This document shows, one piece after another, positions 23,195-36,132 of a stretch of DNA of 64,000 nucleotides. The position numbers and the translations under genes are program-made. Each line of letters opens with the position of its first letter. The first letter of the stretch is position 1. This DNA comes from Sycobia sp. Sy_11. Lineage: Eukaryota; Arthropoda; Insecta; Hymenoptera; Epichrysomallidae. Below the pieces are notes generated by a model. It saw only the letters and a list, made by a program, of their open reading frames with translations, ran no database searches and had not been told where the DNA came from. The stretch is from NCBI GenBank assembly GCA_018907035.1, contig JACCIC010000375.1, positions 55,730 to 119,729 on the forward strand. The letters are read 5' to 3'.

Positions 23195-23480
23195 TTTATT
23201 TCAGATTAGTCTACGGGGGTGATTTTAAACAAGTAGAGTCTGACTGTCATTATAATTTTCAATTAATTACGTATTGATATGTATTAGTATTAATGTAAAT
23301 ATGTATTGACATTATTAGTTACTATTATATATTTATGTAATTATTATGTATTAGTTTTAATTTCTTTAATTGGACTGTAAGACCAATAGAAATATTTATT
23401 AATTTATATTTCGATACTTCTTATAAATTAATTTATTGACAGTAAATAAATTTACATTATTTTTCTTAAATTTTTATATT
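23195..23480 (+). repeat. Penelope-like element tail repeat (copy P2)
   Basis: 23200-23252 matches minus-strand 16455-16398. 23364-23410 (TTAATTGGACTGTAAGACCAAT, then AAATATTTATTAATTTNTAT) matches 46548-46593. This makes a chain of shared segments across the three PLE copies. Confidence 0.65.
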
Positions 23481-24950
23481 TCAGTATCTTGTACTTGATG
23501 TAATCTATAATTTCTTAGATCACTATGATCTTTGCTTGAGAGTAAAAACATTAGTATTTGAAAAATCATCATTACTCATGTTCTCGATTACATATTCATA
23601 ACATTGCAATTATTTTATGAGATAAATTTTCACTATTCTATTATTATTATTATTATTATTATATTATAATTTATATAATTTTCTATTTTTTATATAATAT
23701 TTTTTATATAAGTTTTTTATATAAACCTTTTTTTGAATTGATGTATAATTGAATAGCTTTCTTTTAAGCATATTTAGAAATAATGTAATGATTTAATATT
23801 TGCGAAATAATTGTTGCAAAATCTCGAAACCGAATATCCATGTATATATAACACGGTCGTCCGAAGGCTGTAGTGCCCATGGTTACCATCGAATTGCGAC
23901 CGTGCTCCTTGATAAGTAAAGAGTTTAAAGTATGCTGAAGAAAGTAAGAGATTAAAGAGTGAAGAAGAGAGATAAGCGTGAAAGAAGAGATGGAAAGAGT
24001 CGCGAGAAGCGAGAGAATAGGCGATAGTAGAGACTTGACAAGAAAAAGGCAGAGGTGTCGAGAGAGAAAGGAAAAGAAGTAGGGAAATGAGGTAAACGCG
24101 AGGAAGTTGAAGACGGAGGGGAGCGGAGATACTAGCGGTACTGTACCCATACGGTGGACCATCGCACATTGGGACCAAATACCAACCAAAACTTTTTTAT
24201 GTCAAAAATCCAACGCCACCTCAATTCTTAACAGATTTTGAAGATTTTTTTTGAAAATATTCGTAAAAGATTTTACATTAATTTGCGCTTTTATATATTT
24301 ATTTGTTAACCTGCAATCTATAAAAAGCAAACCAAAAAATCTATAGAAGTGATAAATTCTATGAAAATAAAAGAAAATTTCATACATGGAATAGTGAATA
24401 TTACGTATATTTAGTCGCTGATTACGATTATCGTGGAAAAAAATTAAAAAAATAATATTTTGCAGGTTAAATTATTGAAATATATATCATAGTTTTTCGG
24501 TGACATTTTAAAAAATATGAAAAATTCGACAAAATGAATTCTTTTGTAAATGGCTTAATTGTACCCTATCTACTAATTCATGGTATTCTCTCTCTCGCGA
24601 TCAAATCAGGTCTCCTAATTAAATAAGGCTGGAAATGTTAACTAAAGCTCTACAATTTTTAGGAATTTTTTAACCTGGATTCTGTCGAACGTTGTATTTC
24701 TTTGATTTGATTTTTAGATAGTTTTTAAACTTATATATTTAACATAAAAAGTATATTATGGACTCAAAATAAAATATTTAAAATTATGAAAAATCCTTTC
24801 GAATTTTAAAAAGCAGTTTTAAAAAGAAAAAGCCGAAAATTGAGTTCCATTCAACTGTGCGCCATTTCTAGCTGATATAGGCATTATTGATAATTATAAT
24901 ATGAAATCTGAAGGTCGAAGACTTTTGTTTGTTGATTTTTTCCTCCTTTC
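23481..24950. other. intergenic AT-rich DNA
   Basis: A (TTA)n stretch lies near 23640-23665. 23873-23924 contains ACGGTCG and CGACCGT arms about 35 bases apart, a possible small foldback. A purine-rich block lies at 23930-24120. No coding region recognised. Confidence 0.45.
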
Positions 24951-24952
24951 AG

Positions 24953-26350
24953 GTTGACGGAGTTCCCCTAGTGATTTTTGGAGCAGGTGAGTAGTATGAT
25001 AAAATGTTTATGTGTGTGAAAACTATAAAGTAATAATAATTTCTTTTAGTTTAATCTAAATCATGAATTTCTGCATTACAGAATGGCGCTCAACTTGGGC
25101 TGGGGCGGCCAGAAAAACAGAATTAAATTTTTCGCCACGGGGCGATGCCATCTTGTATACATGGCGATATGTGTTGGAAACGGCCATTGCCGCTGGTACC
25201 ATGTGGCCGGAAGTCATGCGCGAGTTGATGACCGCATTATAGAAAATCGTTGCAAATGTGCAGAGCCATCGAATGGTTCTGAAGACTCTTATTAAGGGCG
25301 AAACTACATCATTGGAAACCGTCCTGGTGCGTGTCTTGATCAGTGAGAAGCACTTGACGCCGGTGATGAAGCAGATCATAGACGATTGAAATTAACCCGT
25401 ATGAGGACACGGATTTCGCAGAGTATTAATGCTAATGCGCGAAGTACAGTGACGGTGGCTACTTTCACCTGCGTTCCTAATGCCCAGGTTTTGCTGATCT
25501 CGGGCAGTTTCGGCTTGACGACTGCAACACAGACGATCCAGGCATTACCTAGGATGATTACGACCATAGGTCGGGTGAATGACATTCAAGGATTTAGAAA
25601 ATTACAAAGAGAGATGCTTACGTTGGATCAAAAGTCACAACGAAAGATAGGACCTGTAGAGTTCCAGGAACTGGCGAAATCGGTATCGTCTTAGAAGATC
25701 AGATAAGATCAAAAAAAGACTGGGGAGTCCCGAAAAATAAAGAAGAGGAAATTACGATACCTGATTCGGCGATTAATTTACTAGAAATGGCATCGATAAC
25801 CTGGGTAAGTTCGACGAGGAGGAACGAGTCAACCGTGAGCGAGGGAGACATTAATGTGGTGTCGAAGAAATGACAGTGGAAGAAATTACGAAAAACGAAG
25901 ATTGTGCCAACGCCGAGAAGATCAGAGACCATTACGGGAGTCCCGATGGTTTAGACCAAGTCAAAGACAGCGGATAGTTATGCCGTACCAGAGAAATCTC
26001 CGGCCCGATGCAGCATAAAGACAGTTGGCTGACACTGTCGGCCAGAACCAGATCGCCTCGCGACTAACAAAGATGAGGTAGAAGTAATAGACCTTGGAAT
26101 AGGTGAAACCGCAGAGAAGAAGTCCGAAGTGCACATGATATGGACAAAAATGCTGGATGATTTGATAGCTCATGTTTCAAGCCAAGGATATAGGCCACCA
26201 CGCGTCTGCGAACTGCCTGGGCACAATATACTATTGGTGACATTAATGCGGACATTACGTGGCGGACTGCCCAACCACCACAGGAATACTCTATCGTGTC
26301 AACGGTGTGGTAGAAGGAGCGTGGCAATACGAAACTGCCATTCCGCAGTG
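24953..26350 (+). pseudogene. unrecognised decayed coding region, probably spliced
   Basis: A 34-bp candidate exon (24953-24986) is flanked by TTTCAG and GTGAGT. A second candidate begins at 25082 after CATTACAG. Joined, the frame stays open and reads protein-like sequence: TELNFSPRGDAILYTWRYV and IAAGTMWPEVMRELMTAL. One stop follows (near 25240), then a frame change near 25385 and another long frame to 25694 (TIQALPRMITTIGRVNDIQG). Further scattered pieces continue to about 26350 (KDWGVPKNKEEEITIPDSAI, YRVNGVVEGAWQYETAIP). I do not recognise the family. A decayed host gene, an unknown mobile element or an RNA-virus-derived insert are all possible. The copy-2 repeat follows immediately. Confidence 0.45.
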
Positions 26351-26352
26351 AT

Positions 26353-26627
26353 ATAAAAATGTAAAGAGAAAAAAGCAGTCGCTTAAAACTTTTATTAATC
26401 ACTTATTTGTGAATTAATTAAAAATCAATTTAACTATTGAATTATTTTTAGAAGGAAATATTTATTAGCAATTCATTATCAAAATTAAAGGTAATGTGTT
26501 ATAATAACATTTCATTATTAATTTGCCTAATTTTAATTATTTTGTAATTATAATACATGATTGTAATTTGATAATGATTATGTACATTATACTGTAAAAA
26601 GATAATTATACACTGTGTTATTTCCTG

Positions 26628-26632
<5 letters not shown>
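26353..26632 (+). repeat. interspersed repeat, copy 2
   Basis: Homologous over about 280 bases to 21303-21585. Here it is attached to the 3' side of the unrecognised coding region, which suggests that region is (or was) part of a repeated element. Confidence 0.75.
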
Positions 26633-26683
<51 letters not shown>

Positions 26684-26706
26684 AGAGAGAGAGAGAGAGA
26701 GAGAGA
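26629..26706. repeat. (AT)n then (GA)n
   Basis: About 52 bases of AT then about 26 of GA. 26707-27115 after it holds no recognised gene; it could be the 5' side of the following gypsy fossil. Confidence 0.93.
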
Positions 26707-27115
26707 AAAGGAGAGTATGGAATAAGGCGCGAAAATGCACGATGAGTAACGCGCAATAACGAGTTTAGCGACGTACAGATGTCGAAGGTATCATATGAAA
26801 GAGTGTTGTATGCAAGAAAAGATTTTTCGTGTACGAATTGAAGAGGTGAAATTAGATTTTTTGTGGTTCCCTGTGATGCCGATTGTTTATCTTGAGTACG
26901 GGAAATATATATATTTTTTAATCAAAAAACTTAAATAAAACCGTTTATTTATTTCTTTTTGTCAACCTAATGTTCCCCAACAATTTAGAAGTGGGATAAA
27001 GTACCGTGATAGTGTTTTGTATGTGTAAATCACGCATATGTGTTAAATTATAGTGATTAATAGATACAGATAGTGACATCGGGAAAAATACATTTTTTCT
27101 CTCTCTTTTTCCAAT

Positions 27116-28990
27116 GTGTATGCAAATTACAGTAACGATCATCTGAAAAGATTTGTAGACGTCCGCAACTTAGTGGTTACTGGGACAAAAGCAGAAATGG
27201 TGAGACGGCTGGAACAGCATAGCCCTAATATCTGGGAGCAAATGCAGCACACGATAGTAAGAATGGAGATATTGAACGTGAAGCAGAAAAAAATAGCAGT
27301 ACCACAGGTCTTCAAGCAAGGCAAAAACCTTGCTTTGTGCACGAAAATGAACTGTTGAGGAGATAACTAGAAATCACCCGTCAGGAACAAGAGTTGCGTA
27401 ATAGCCATTCTGTAAATACAATCAATTTCAATCTTCGTTCAGTATTAGAAAAATTATTGAACTATTGTGTGAATTTAACAAAAGTAGTGATTCTTTTCAT
27501 AATTGAGAACAAGAGGAATCGAGAAGAAACGTCCGATCTACACGAAAAATCGACTCTTAACTACATGAAATTTGAAAGGAGATGCCCTAAGATGGTTTCA
27601 TTCAAAGCCAGAATACCTGACTTCGAACGTGAGCAATGTATTTAAAAATATGCAGACTATGTACGGTCACCGAGCGAATCAAATATTATTTAGAAAAGAT
27701 TTTGAAAATAGACAGTGGCTGAAAAGCGAAAATTTTGCAAGTTACTATCAAGAAAAGGTGATATTAGATAATCCTGTGCTGATTGTGAAAAACAAAATGA
27801 TTATCGAAGGAATACCAGACATCAATAGTCAAAATCAAGCAAAACTTATGCATTTTTAAAACGACGATGATTTATTAGACCATTTTAAGTAGATTTCGTT
27901 GAGCAGTAAAGGTAATTCTAGCAGTGTAAGATATATATCTGAAAGAAAACTATTTATGAAGAATAAATTACAGTAGAATGAAAAAAAATACGGTGCTTCA
28001 AGTAATCTCGATTGGGACATTATTCGAGCAAGATGTCCATAACCGAAAAGAGAATGGGGATCGTGTTTTTAATGCGGATCGACGTTGCACCAATTCGATT
28101 TGTATCCCCCGAATCACTGCTACCCTTGATGTAAAATAGCATTGAATTTTGTGGTATTAATGATTTGTAAATACAAATGGTAGGATTATTTGAAAGTATA
28201 ATAGATAGCAGCAATAGAAATAGGAAGAAATTAATTAATTATATAGTAGTTAAAATTCAAAAGAAATTGACTATGAATACTATATCATATCTTTGGGTTT
28301 AGCTATGTTCGTCTCTACAACTATGTTATTTAAGAAATACTCGTATATTGTTAAACATAAATTTCTACATAGTATAGTATAACACAATGGCTTCCATGGC
28401 AAGTCTAGGACGCGATTTTTCATCTAAACCCTTCATTCAATTATCACTAGACAGTAAAAAACATGATTTTACAAAAGCAATATGAAAACAAAAAGTTAAA
28501 TTTGGAAATATTATAAATCATGAACATTTATTGCGCTAGTGATAAAGATGAGATTTTAAAAACTGTAAACATAAATTCGGATATAGAAAAGGAAACCGTT
28601 AAGAAAATAAAAAAGTATTACATAAACGATTACTTCGAAATACTTAAGTCGAAGACATCTAATACAATGTTTGAAATTCACATTTATTTTTGACTTCAAT
28701 CCCATAAGTTTTAGACCGTGTCGACTTTTAGATGCTAAAGAGAAATTGCAGTGTATTGAAGATTACTTATTAAAATTGGGTATTAGTTGCCTAAGTGAAT
28801 CGCCATATGGTAGCTCAATAGTCTTAGTTAGAAAAAAACGGTGATATACGGCTCTGTATTGAAATCACAGGATTGAAGAAAATCAAAGTTTAAGATAATT
28901 TCCCGAGTCCGCTTATGGACGATAATATCGATCAGTTACGAAATAGCAAATATTTTATTATTTTAGATTTCAAAGACGGATATTAGAATA
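27116..28990 (+). pseudogene. mag-like Ty3/gypsy gag-pol fossil
   Basis: In order on +: a SAP-like motif (LKRFVDVRNLVVTGTKAEMV) near 27140, a gag capsid core (LKGDALRWFHSKPEYL, MQTMYGHRANQ, LKSENFASYYQEKV) at 27572-27859, a degraded zinc-knuckle region near 28035-28100, and RT blocks near 28780-28995 (ESPYGSSIVLVRKK, then LRNSKYFIILDFKDGY). SAP plus this gag core is typical of mag-clade gypsy elements. Stops and frameshifts occur throughout and the protease is not readable. No RT YxDD box or integrase remains, so the 3' half is lost. Confidence 0.78.
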
Positions 28991-31100
28991 TAAAAATGGC
29001 ACAGAAATCAATTATCGAGTTACGCGCTCAGTCGTCGGGACCTCAAGAGGCTCAAAGGAGAGGTTATGGACGTTTACTTATAGCCAAGAGGCAGAGGAGC
29101 AGCAACCAAGGAGGTTTTGATTTTCCGATTTTGATTCGAAGATTTCAAGTAGCAACCAAGAAGTTACGGTTTAAAAGGGACACGTGTATATTTCAAAGAG
29201 AAGCACGTCCTCTAGTAAGTATAATAGACAAGGAAAGTACTAATTAAAAAAGTATCTTTTAGGCAATGTCTGTTAGGTGAGGTTTAGGTTAGGAAACGAG
29301 AAGGTCTCGAAGGAGTTAAGAGAAAAAAAAGAAAAACAAGAATAAAAAAAGGAGGAGTCCTATTTACTAGGGAGATACTAGAGATAGATACTAGGGAGCA
29401 AACAAAGATATTAAATAGATGATTTAGCGGTGTGAGAGATGCAGACTAATAAGTAAGGAGATGAAATGGTTATAATGAAGACATAGAGGATGAACAGAAA
29501 GAGCGAATATGGAATAAATATTGTGGCAAGAAGAAGTTAATATGAAATTATAAAAATAAAGGGAAGCAACAACAATTTCGCATAAAGAAGATGCGACGGT
29601 TGAAGAACCAAGTCATCTGGGCAGAAAATGTGAAGAAGAAAATTATAGCTATTAGAAATAGTTTAAGTTAATTAAATTTAATTAAATAAATTAAACAAAT
29701 AAAATAAATTAGGTCCCAATATCATGAGGATATCGAAAAAAAGTATCGATGTCTGAAACGTATGTAGTCGCAACGTGCATAGTGAATTTACATTTCATTT
29801 TTCTGAAACGATCCGTGGTATTTATTTGGTAACATAAATAATTCTATGAAATTCATATTTTGAAAATTAAACTGTAGTCAAACCGATAGTTATACAAAGG
29901 AATTAATTAAAAAGAGATGTTTGCCTGTATCTATAAATAAAAATTGGTCTCATAAAATGAACTTCAAATATATCGTTTTTGTTATCGCTACTAAAGAATT
30001 TATTAAGTTTTTGAAATTCTTGTTGTTAACGTCAGTTGTGCTAAAATAAATTAAGTGTTATTAATACATTGCAATACATATAATACATATAATATATACT
30101 GTAATACAAATAGAACTTTATTTCTATAGCACATTATTTAATTAGGATCTTAAATTTTAATTAGTTGATTACAGATGATCACTACGGTAGTAATGTTTAA
30201 GGGGTCGCGGCTGAATAAAGCGTATTCACAAGCGGAGCCGGAAAGTTGGATGGGAGGACGCTGCCACTGCAGAACGGATAAAGACGATCGAGATATGACA
30301 GAGACGGTGGACGATGGACGAACGAGGAAAATGGACGAAAGGACTAATACTCAAAATCAGTCCGTGGAAGGAGAGGCAACGCTGGGAGGTGAATTTCTAC
30401 CTTACCCATGTTTTTTTCTGAACATGGATACATCTGTAAGTATCTCTGCAGGATGAAGAGAATTCCCTGTCCGTAATGCAAGTATCCTGGAGGGGCTTGA
30501 GACAATGTGGAGTACACGTTGTTCGTGCGTGACCCTTCGACCGTGTTACGACTAGTGTTTCAGACGAGGATAGGCACGATCACGCCAGAAAACGTGACGA
30601 AACTTATGAGAACGGACGCGGACACCTGACGGTTGATCACAAAATACGTTACGCATGTGCTTCGGAGCAGAAGTGCGGATGGATGTCTGGATGATTGAAA
30701 GAATCTCCACGATTGACCACTTGATTTCGAGGGTACTCTTCTTTCTTCTACGGATCTCGGTCATCTACTATTCTGTTGAGGTGGTTCTGTACGCACCGAT
30801 GACTTTAATGCGTGTTTTTGAGTACTTGCCATCCTGCTTCTGCATAAACAGCGATAGGTGTGAATAGCCCGGTATACATGGCACTTAAATTTAAAGGCCC
30901 CATTCCCATCCTGCCAGGCGTCTAATCTTGTTAAACAAATCCACACATTTGGATTGTACCGCTTTCAAATGGCAACCAATTGTAAGATGTTGATTTTAAG
31001 ATATTGTACGCTTTCCAATCTCTTCACCCTCGAGTTGCCTCTCGGGTGAGGTGGCCTCTCCTATCCTATCCTTTTGATCCCTCTACGGGAGTCTCTATAC
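28991..31100. other. unassigned, AT-rich then mixed
   Basis: After the gypsy RT remnant, 28996-29247 has a basic open frame without recognised domain. 29719-29762 has a hairpin followed by TGAAACG that loosely resembles the PLE hammerhead motif. The frame at 30175-30456 is hydrophilic and unassigned. Nothing here supports a gene. Confidence 0.4.
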
Positions 31101-32840
31101 CCCAAGGGTTCTAATTATCCTTTACTGTGACAAAGTCTTGTCATTTAGTTTCTTTAGTATGTCTGAGTCTACGGACACACTCCTTTCTGGTCGCTTTGTA
31201 TTCTTTCTTGAAGTGCTCCCGTCTGACGGGATCACGTTGTTTCTGGAATACTCGACGGGCTCGATTCGTAACCCATTTCATTCTATATAGCTCAGGGTTC
31301 CACCAGGTAACTCTGAGCTTAACAATCCTCAGAGCAACGCTACTAACAGCTACCCTACTCCTTGGTATGGCAGATATCATATGCACATTTTCCTCAAAGT
31401 GGCTGTCATTGAGCGAACTCTCTCAATAATCTCCGTTTTGGAGCCAGGCATGTCTTTAGGGAGCTGGTTCTATTCATCCACGAGTACAGTTCAGAAAGTA
31501 TCCCATTTCGCTTTCTGTGTGGAGTATCGCTTTAGCTTTTGTGCCTGATTTGCAGTATCTGTACTAGCAGATGTGTTTGCTCCATTTAGGTGGAACCTGA
31601 TTGTTCTATAATCACTCCAGGTCCAATCCTACCTGAGGGCCCATCCTGTGATGAGCGTCTCGAGATTCGTGGTGACAAGAGTTACGTCCACATTTCCTTC
31701 TCCAACATCTTTGGACATCTAACGACACTGTCTGGCACATTTGCGATTCGGAGATTCCACTGCGTAATAAATTGTTCCAATTCCTCCCCTTTGCGGTCGG
31801 TGCGATCAGATCCGCAAAGCGGACATCTGGTATTGGAATCCATAGCTGGAAATATCCACTAATCATATACATCGTGAAAGCACGCAACCTCACCTCCGCT
31901 ATTGGGAAGCGCTTATTTGTGAGGTACGTTAGTTTGAGCACGGTTACCTCGGGATTGAGGAATGCTATAGCTGCCCAAGGGATATGCCCATCCACATATA
32001 CTATTCTCGTGTGCAGCCCGAACCCCTCCAGTCGGCCATTGCGCTGGTATGGCTCCTGGAGAAGCAGGATGTCTACTCCTTTTTTGACACATTTCGATTT
32101 TGTTTCTGGAGTAACCCTACGCGCTCTTCTAGCTTAAGCTGGACAAAGCACAGAACAGTTCCACTTTGATTAGTTCGTGCTTTACTGGCCATAGTCCGTG
32201 AAATTCACTAATCTTCCCATGGCAGCCTTGTATGCCGGACTCTTGATGTCCATTCAGCCATGGTTGTGCGTTCTTTTTGACTATTTACAGTTGACTGACA
32301 CGTAAACTTGACACTTATAGCATCTGGTGACCCTAAGGTAATCTTGCACGCGGCAATATAACCACTCTATGTAGAGCCTTTTCCTCTGTAAGAACTTGCC
32401 CCGGATGTCCTGGGTAACTTCCACCACCCAGTTTGATGAGCCTCGGCTTGCTCTTTGTTAGGGCCTCAATTTCCAAAAGCTCCGTCAGACTTTTTGAGGC
32501 TTTTAATTTTTCCAACCCCGCTTTAGTTGCTATTTCCACGAGGAGTCCCTTTCTGGTCTCCCTCAGATTCTTAAGCTGGACCTTCGACTGTCTATGGTTA
32601 AACGTCTTTTGCAAGATTTCCTTCACCTTTCCTGTGGTAGAGATTTTTTCGACATCCCTAGGCTTTAGTAAGATCACCTTTGGTGGGGTATTTATTGCCA
32701 TTTCTCTAATTCCTGCGCATATTTCTCTAATTTTTTTATTGTACCATCTGTCCCTTTCTTTGTCGCTCGGTATTGTGCTCTTATGTGTGCAATGATAGCT
32801 TTATCAGTTTTGCTTTATCTTCACCATTATTCTTCGACGA
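31100..32840 (-). pseudogene. R1/jockey-type LINE fossil, copy 1
   Basis: On minus: ORF1 remnant 32701-32333 (NTPPKVILLKPRDVEKISTT, ETRKGLLVEIATKAGLEK). The APE-type endonuclease follows at about 32070-31600 in shifted frames (VDILLLQEPY, then IPWAAIAFLNPEVTVLKLTY). Last comes a linker typical of the region before RT (LRVTWWNPELYRM) at 31386-31141. No RT is seen. The order and motifs match LINE copy 2 at 36133-38457, so both are the same family. Many stops and frameshifts. Confidence 0.78.
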
Positions 32841-33297
32841 GGTTACTCTTATTATTGCTTCTGTGTACTGATAAATTGCTAAAAGGGAGAAAAAAACTAA
32901 TCTAACTGCTTACAAGGCTGGTCTTATAGCCTTGATTAGCAATAATATATTAGCAACAACATATTTTTCTCAAAAATTGTTATTTTTCAACCTATCAGGC
33001 TGAAAACTTTGTCCACCAATACTGGTGCACTTTCAAATCTATGGGCTTTTACAGCACTTGAAAAAGTCGATTCGTTCCTAATCAAAAGGACTTTTCAAAA
33101 TCTATAACGCTGGAAAAATAGAGGCTGGTTATAAAATATGGTGCTGAGGGGGCTGGCACTGGGCGTGTTATTATCTTGTAATAGCTACAAGTAATTTCAG
33201 TGGAAATTATTCCTGTGAAGGGACCTGAACATTAAGGGGCGAACAAAGTGTATGTCTGGACGAATTTATTAATCATATTATAATATAATAGTAATGG

Positions 33298-33348
<51 letters not shown>

Positions 33349-33754
33349 CGGGGTACTTAATTGTTAAACACCCGGTAGATTTACCCGTTAACAGAGGTGC
33401 AAAGAACCCCGAACGGATTAAATTGTTTAAAACAATCTTTTTGGACCGTAGGTTCTTTGCTGTTATTTATTTCTCAGACTTACCTTTACTTACCCTGGCA
33501 ATTATGTAAATAATAATATATTTGGATAAATTATCAGTAATCCAGGGAAAGACGGATTAATGATCAGGTACAGGGAGGAGAATGTGTCTAATATTTTCTA
33601 CTATATAAAAACTAAAATCAAAAGTAGATTTATTTCATTAATCATTAAAATAATTAAAATTTTTATTTAATTCAATAAAATTATAACAATTGTTATTCTA
33701 ACCCTACCTAATACGCACCCGCGATCGACTAACGCCCGAATCCGCTTACACAGG
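32841..33754. other. intergenic with (AT)n
   Basis: (AT)n at 33299-33345. No gene or recognised repeat otherwise. Confidence 0.55.
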
Positions 33755-33909
33755 GTGTGAGAGAGATTAATTTACAAGTATACTGGAGAGATAGAGCAAC
33801 AAGGGCGCCACCTTACGAAGAACAAGGTATACTATCAAATAAAGCTGCATGCGCGCTTGTTACTCCTGCTATCTTATTCTATAATTATATATCTCCGTCT
33901 CTCTCACAC
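33755..33909. mobile_element. 155-bp foldback (MITE-like) sequence
   Basis: The terminal 12 bases are perfect inverted copies: GTGTGAGAGAGA (33755-33766) and TCTCTCTCACAC (33898-33909). The arms continue imperfectly inward (for example CAACAAGGGCGCC against the complement of GCGCGCTTGTTA). No clear target duplication. Probably a small non-autonomous element. Confidence 0.5.
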
Positions 33910-34439
33910 TACTAAAGTTAATTTGTTATGTTTAATAATTTCAATCTGAAAGAAATTGAAGAAAAGAGTAGAAGTATATAATACTATACTCAAAACCAAA
34001 AGCACAATAAATCTATAAAAAGAAAAATACACCAACCTTTATACACCTACGCCGAAAAGAAACAACCCAACGACGAAATTAACGTGAGCTCTTGGTGTCA
34101 GATTACCGGCTTTTATATATAAAAAAAAAAAATCTATTGCCTTCTTTATATAATCAAGTGATATTTCACTCACTATCACGACTGATTATTAATAATTTCT
34201 TTTGATATTTGACGATGGCCAAGAGAAAACAAGAAGAATTTACTAGCTAGACTTTTGCGAGGTAAAAACTATATAGTAATAATATAAATTTTCTATATTA
34301 TATTCCTCTTTATTCTGCTTCTATCTCTCCCTTTTTCCCTTTTTCCCTCTCTTTTTTCCTATTTGTTGAAACTATTAACATGTATAGGTCCAACTAACCT
34401 ATGCATGTTACAATATATATATATATATATATATGTATA

Positions 34440-34491
<52 letters not shown>

Positions 34492-36132
34492 AAAGCCAGT
34501 TTTGGCATTACACGTATCGTGCATAGTGGCTTACTCATAGCCGTATCTGCCTGTATGTGTGTGTGTATGTGTGCTCGATTGCGCACACTCGCTAGCTCCG
34601 GCTGAAACAGGAAACAGGGGGAACACGGAAAGAATAACTCGGGGCAAATAACAATATTAACTATGTATTTATTAACGATACTGAAGCTCGTTACAGACAA
34701 GATACAGACACGCGGGGGACAATTATGAAGGGGACGATCGATTACGCGAATCACGGACTTCGCATATTTTATAACAATCCACGCGACGGCGGGCGAAAGC
34801 AGCCTGAATAGCGACACGCAATATAAATAAGGCAAATCTACTTACCGCGAGGAAGCTGCAGCTATCTTATTCGCGCTACCTCTCTCCCTCTCGCTCGTCC
34901 ATCGGTGCCGGCATCCTTCATTTAGAGCGGTTCACTCTCTCTTTCGCACGTTCGCTCGCTCACGACCTTTTCGCGACTTGAGTGCGACGATGCCGAGGAC
35001 GTCCCCTGGGAGATGTGGATATGTCTTGGGCTGCACGCTGGGTGGCAAGAGCGTCCTTGCCTTGACTCGGTGCCGCGATGTGGTGGATCGGAAAAGTCGC
35101 GCGAGCTGGCCTTCGTGGAGTCCTAGGTTAAAATCTGGTACTGTGCGGTACTACACTCTTCCTGATGGAATATACAAGAATGAGAAAGAGCGCTCCTATG
35201 CTCTTCGTTGCTCCGTTTTCCGTTCGAACTCAGCGCACTCTCATGGTTCGCGAACGTGGTAATCCCGATCGCGCGCGAGCAGTAGTTTTAAAGTCGCAAA
35301 AATTTACGACCGCGAAAACGGTGTCACAATATATATATATATATATATATATAGTATAGGTATACGGTGCGTAGCTTCTAGCTGGCGGGGACGCAAAACG
35401 GCTGTACAACCATGGCGCGCCTCGTCTCGAGGATGTATTAAACCTCTCCACATGTATTAAAACAGAGGGTAGTTGCCGGGACGACGCTCCGCCGTTGCTT
35501 CCTCTCGTTCCGGGGTGGTTTTCTCTTTCATCCTTCCGTCCTTCCTTCCTTCTCTCTCTTTTACTGTAGCTCTCTTTATCATTATTGAACACCGAGAATA
35601 ACCGAGTATTCAATCATTATTTTATAGAACATATATTTACATACAGATGCGCATGTATTACAAGAAAGTACTATAGCTCGTATGCTAGTCACTCCTGGCG
35701 GGTTCCGCCATGCGATAGACGGAGGTACAAACACATGCGCGATCCTTTGCCGGGAACGATAGGCGATGAACACAGACGCGAAGGACGCGGATGCGCGCGC
35801 TGTACAGCGATGGTAGGACCTGACTCTAGCCTACGTCTCTCTTGTTTTCGGGAGAGAGTTATATATATTATCTTTCAATACAATAAGCTACTTGCCGGTG
35901 CTGAACGCTGGGCTGTCTTTTCTCTCGGTGATGCGGTGTCCTCATCGCCACTCTGTCTTCTCTCTCTCTCTTTGTCGCTCGTGCGTATGACCGCGCGGCG
36001 TCCTCGATGTGCGGGACACGGGCGCGTTTCATAGACGGGTCGCTGGATATCTGGAGGCTAAGCCGGAAGTTGTCTATCCTTGGCGATGCTCGTAGCCTTG
36101 AAAGTGCCTGCTAAGCCGCTCAATGTCCGGGG
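33910..36132. other. hairpin, microsatellites and a CpG-rich tract
   Basis: A hairpin AACATGTATAGGT (34377-34389) / ACCTATGCATGTT (34397-34409) precedes (AT)n at 34412-34489. 34860-36090 is GC- and CpG-rich, like 22450-22985, with a CT-rich patch near 35955. Open frames at 34978-35262 and 35585-36034 show no known domain. A host promoter/first exon or an unknown repeat are both possible. Confidence 0.4.

Noticed and set aside
29273..29293. TTAGG-like run suggesting interstitial telomere repeats
   Set aside because: Only three to four imperfect units; too short to mean anything.
29719..29762. Third hammerhead-like hairpin followed by GAAACG
   Set aside because: The stem pairs well but the 5' core reads CATGAG and no PLE remnant or tail repeat is adjacent.
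30175..30456. 93-residue hydrophilic frame
   Set aside because: Low-complexity charged composition and no homologous context.
34978..35262. 94-residue frame in the CpG-rich tract
   Set aside because: No known domain and no splice or promoter evidence strong enough to call a gene.
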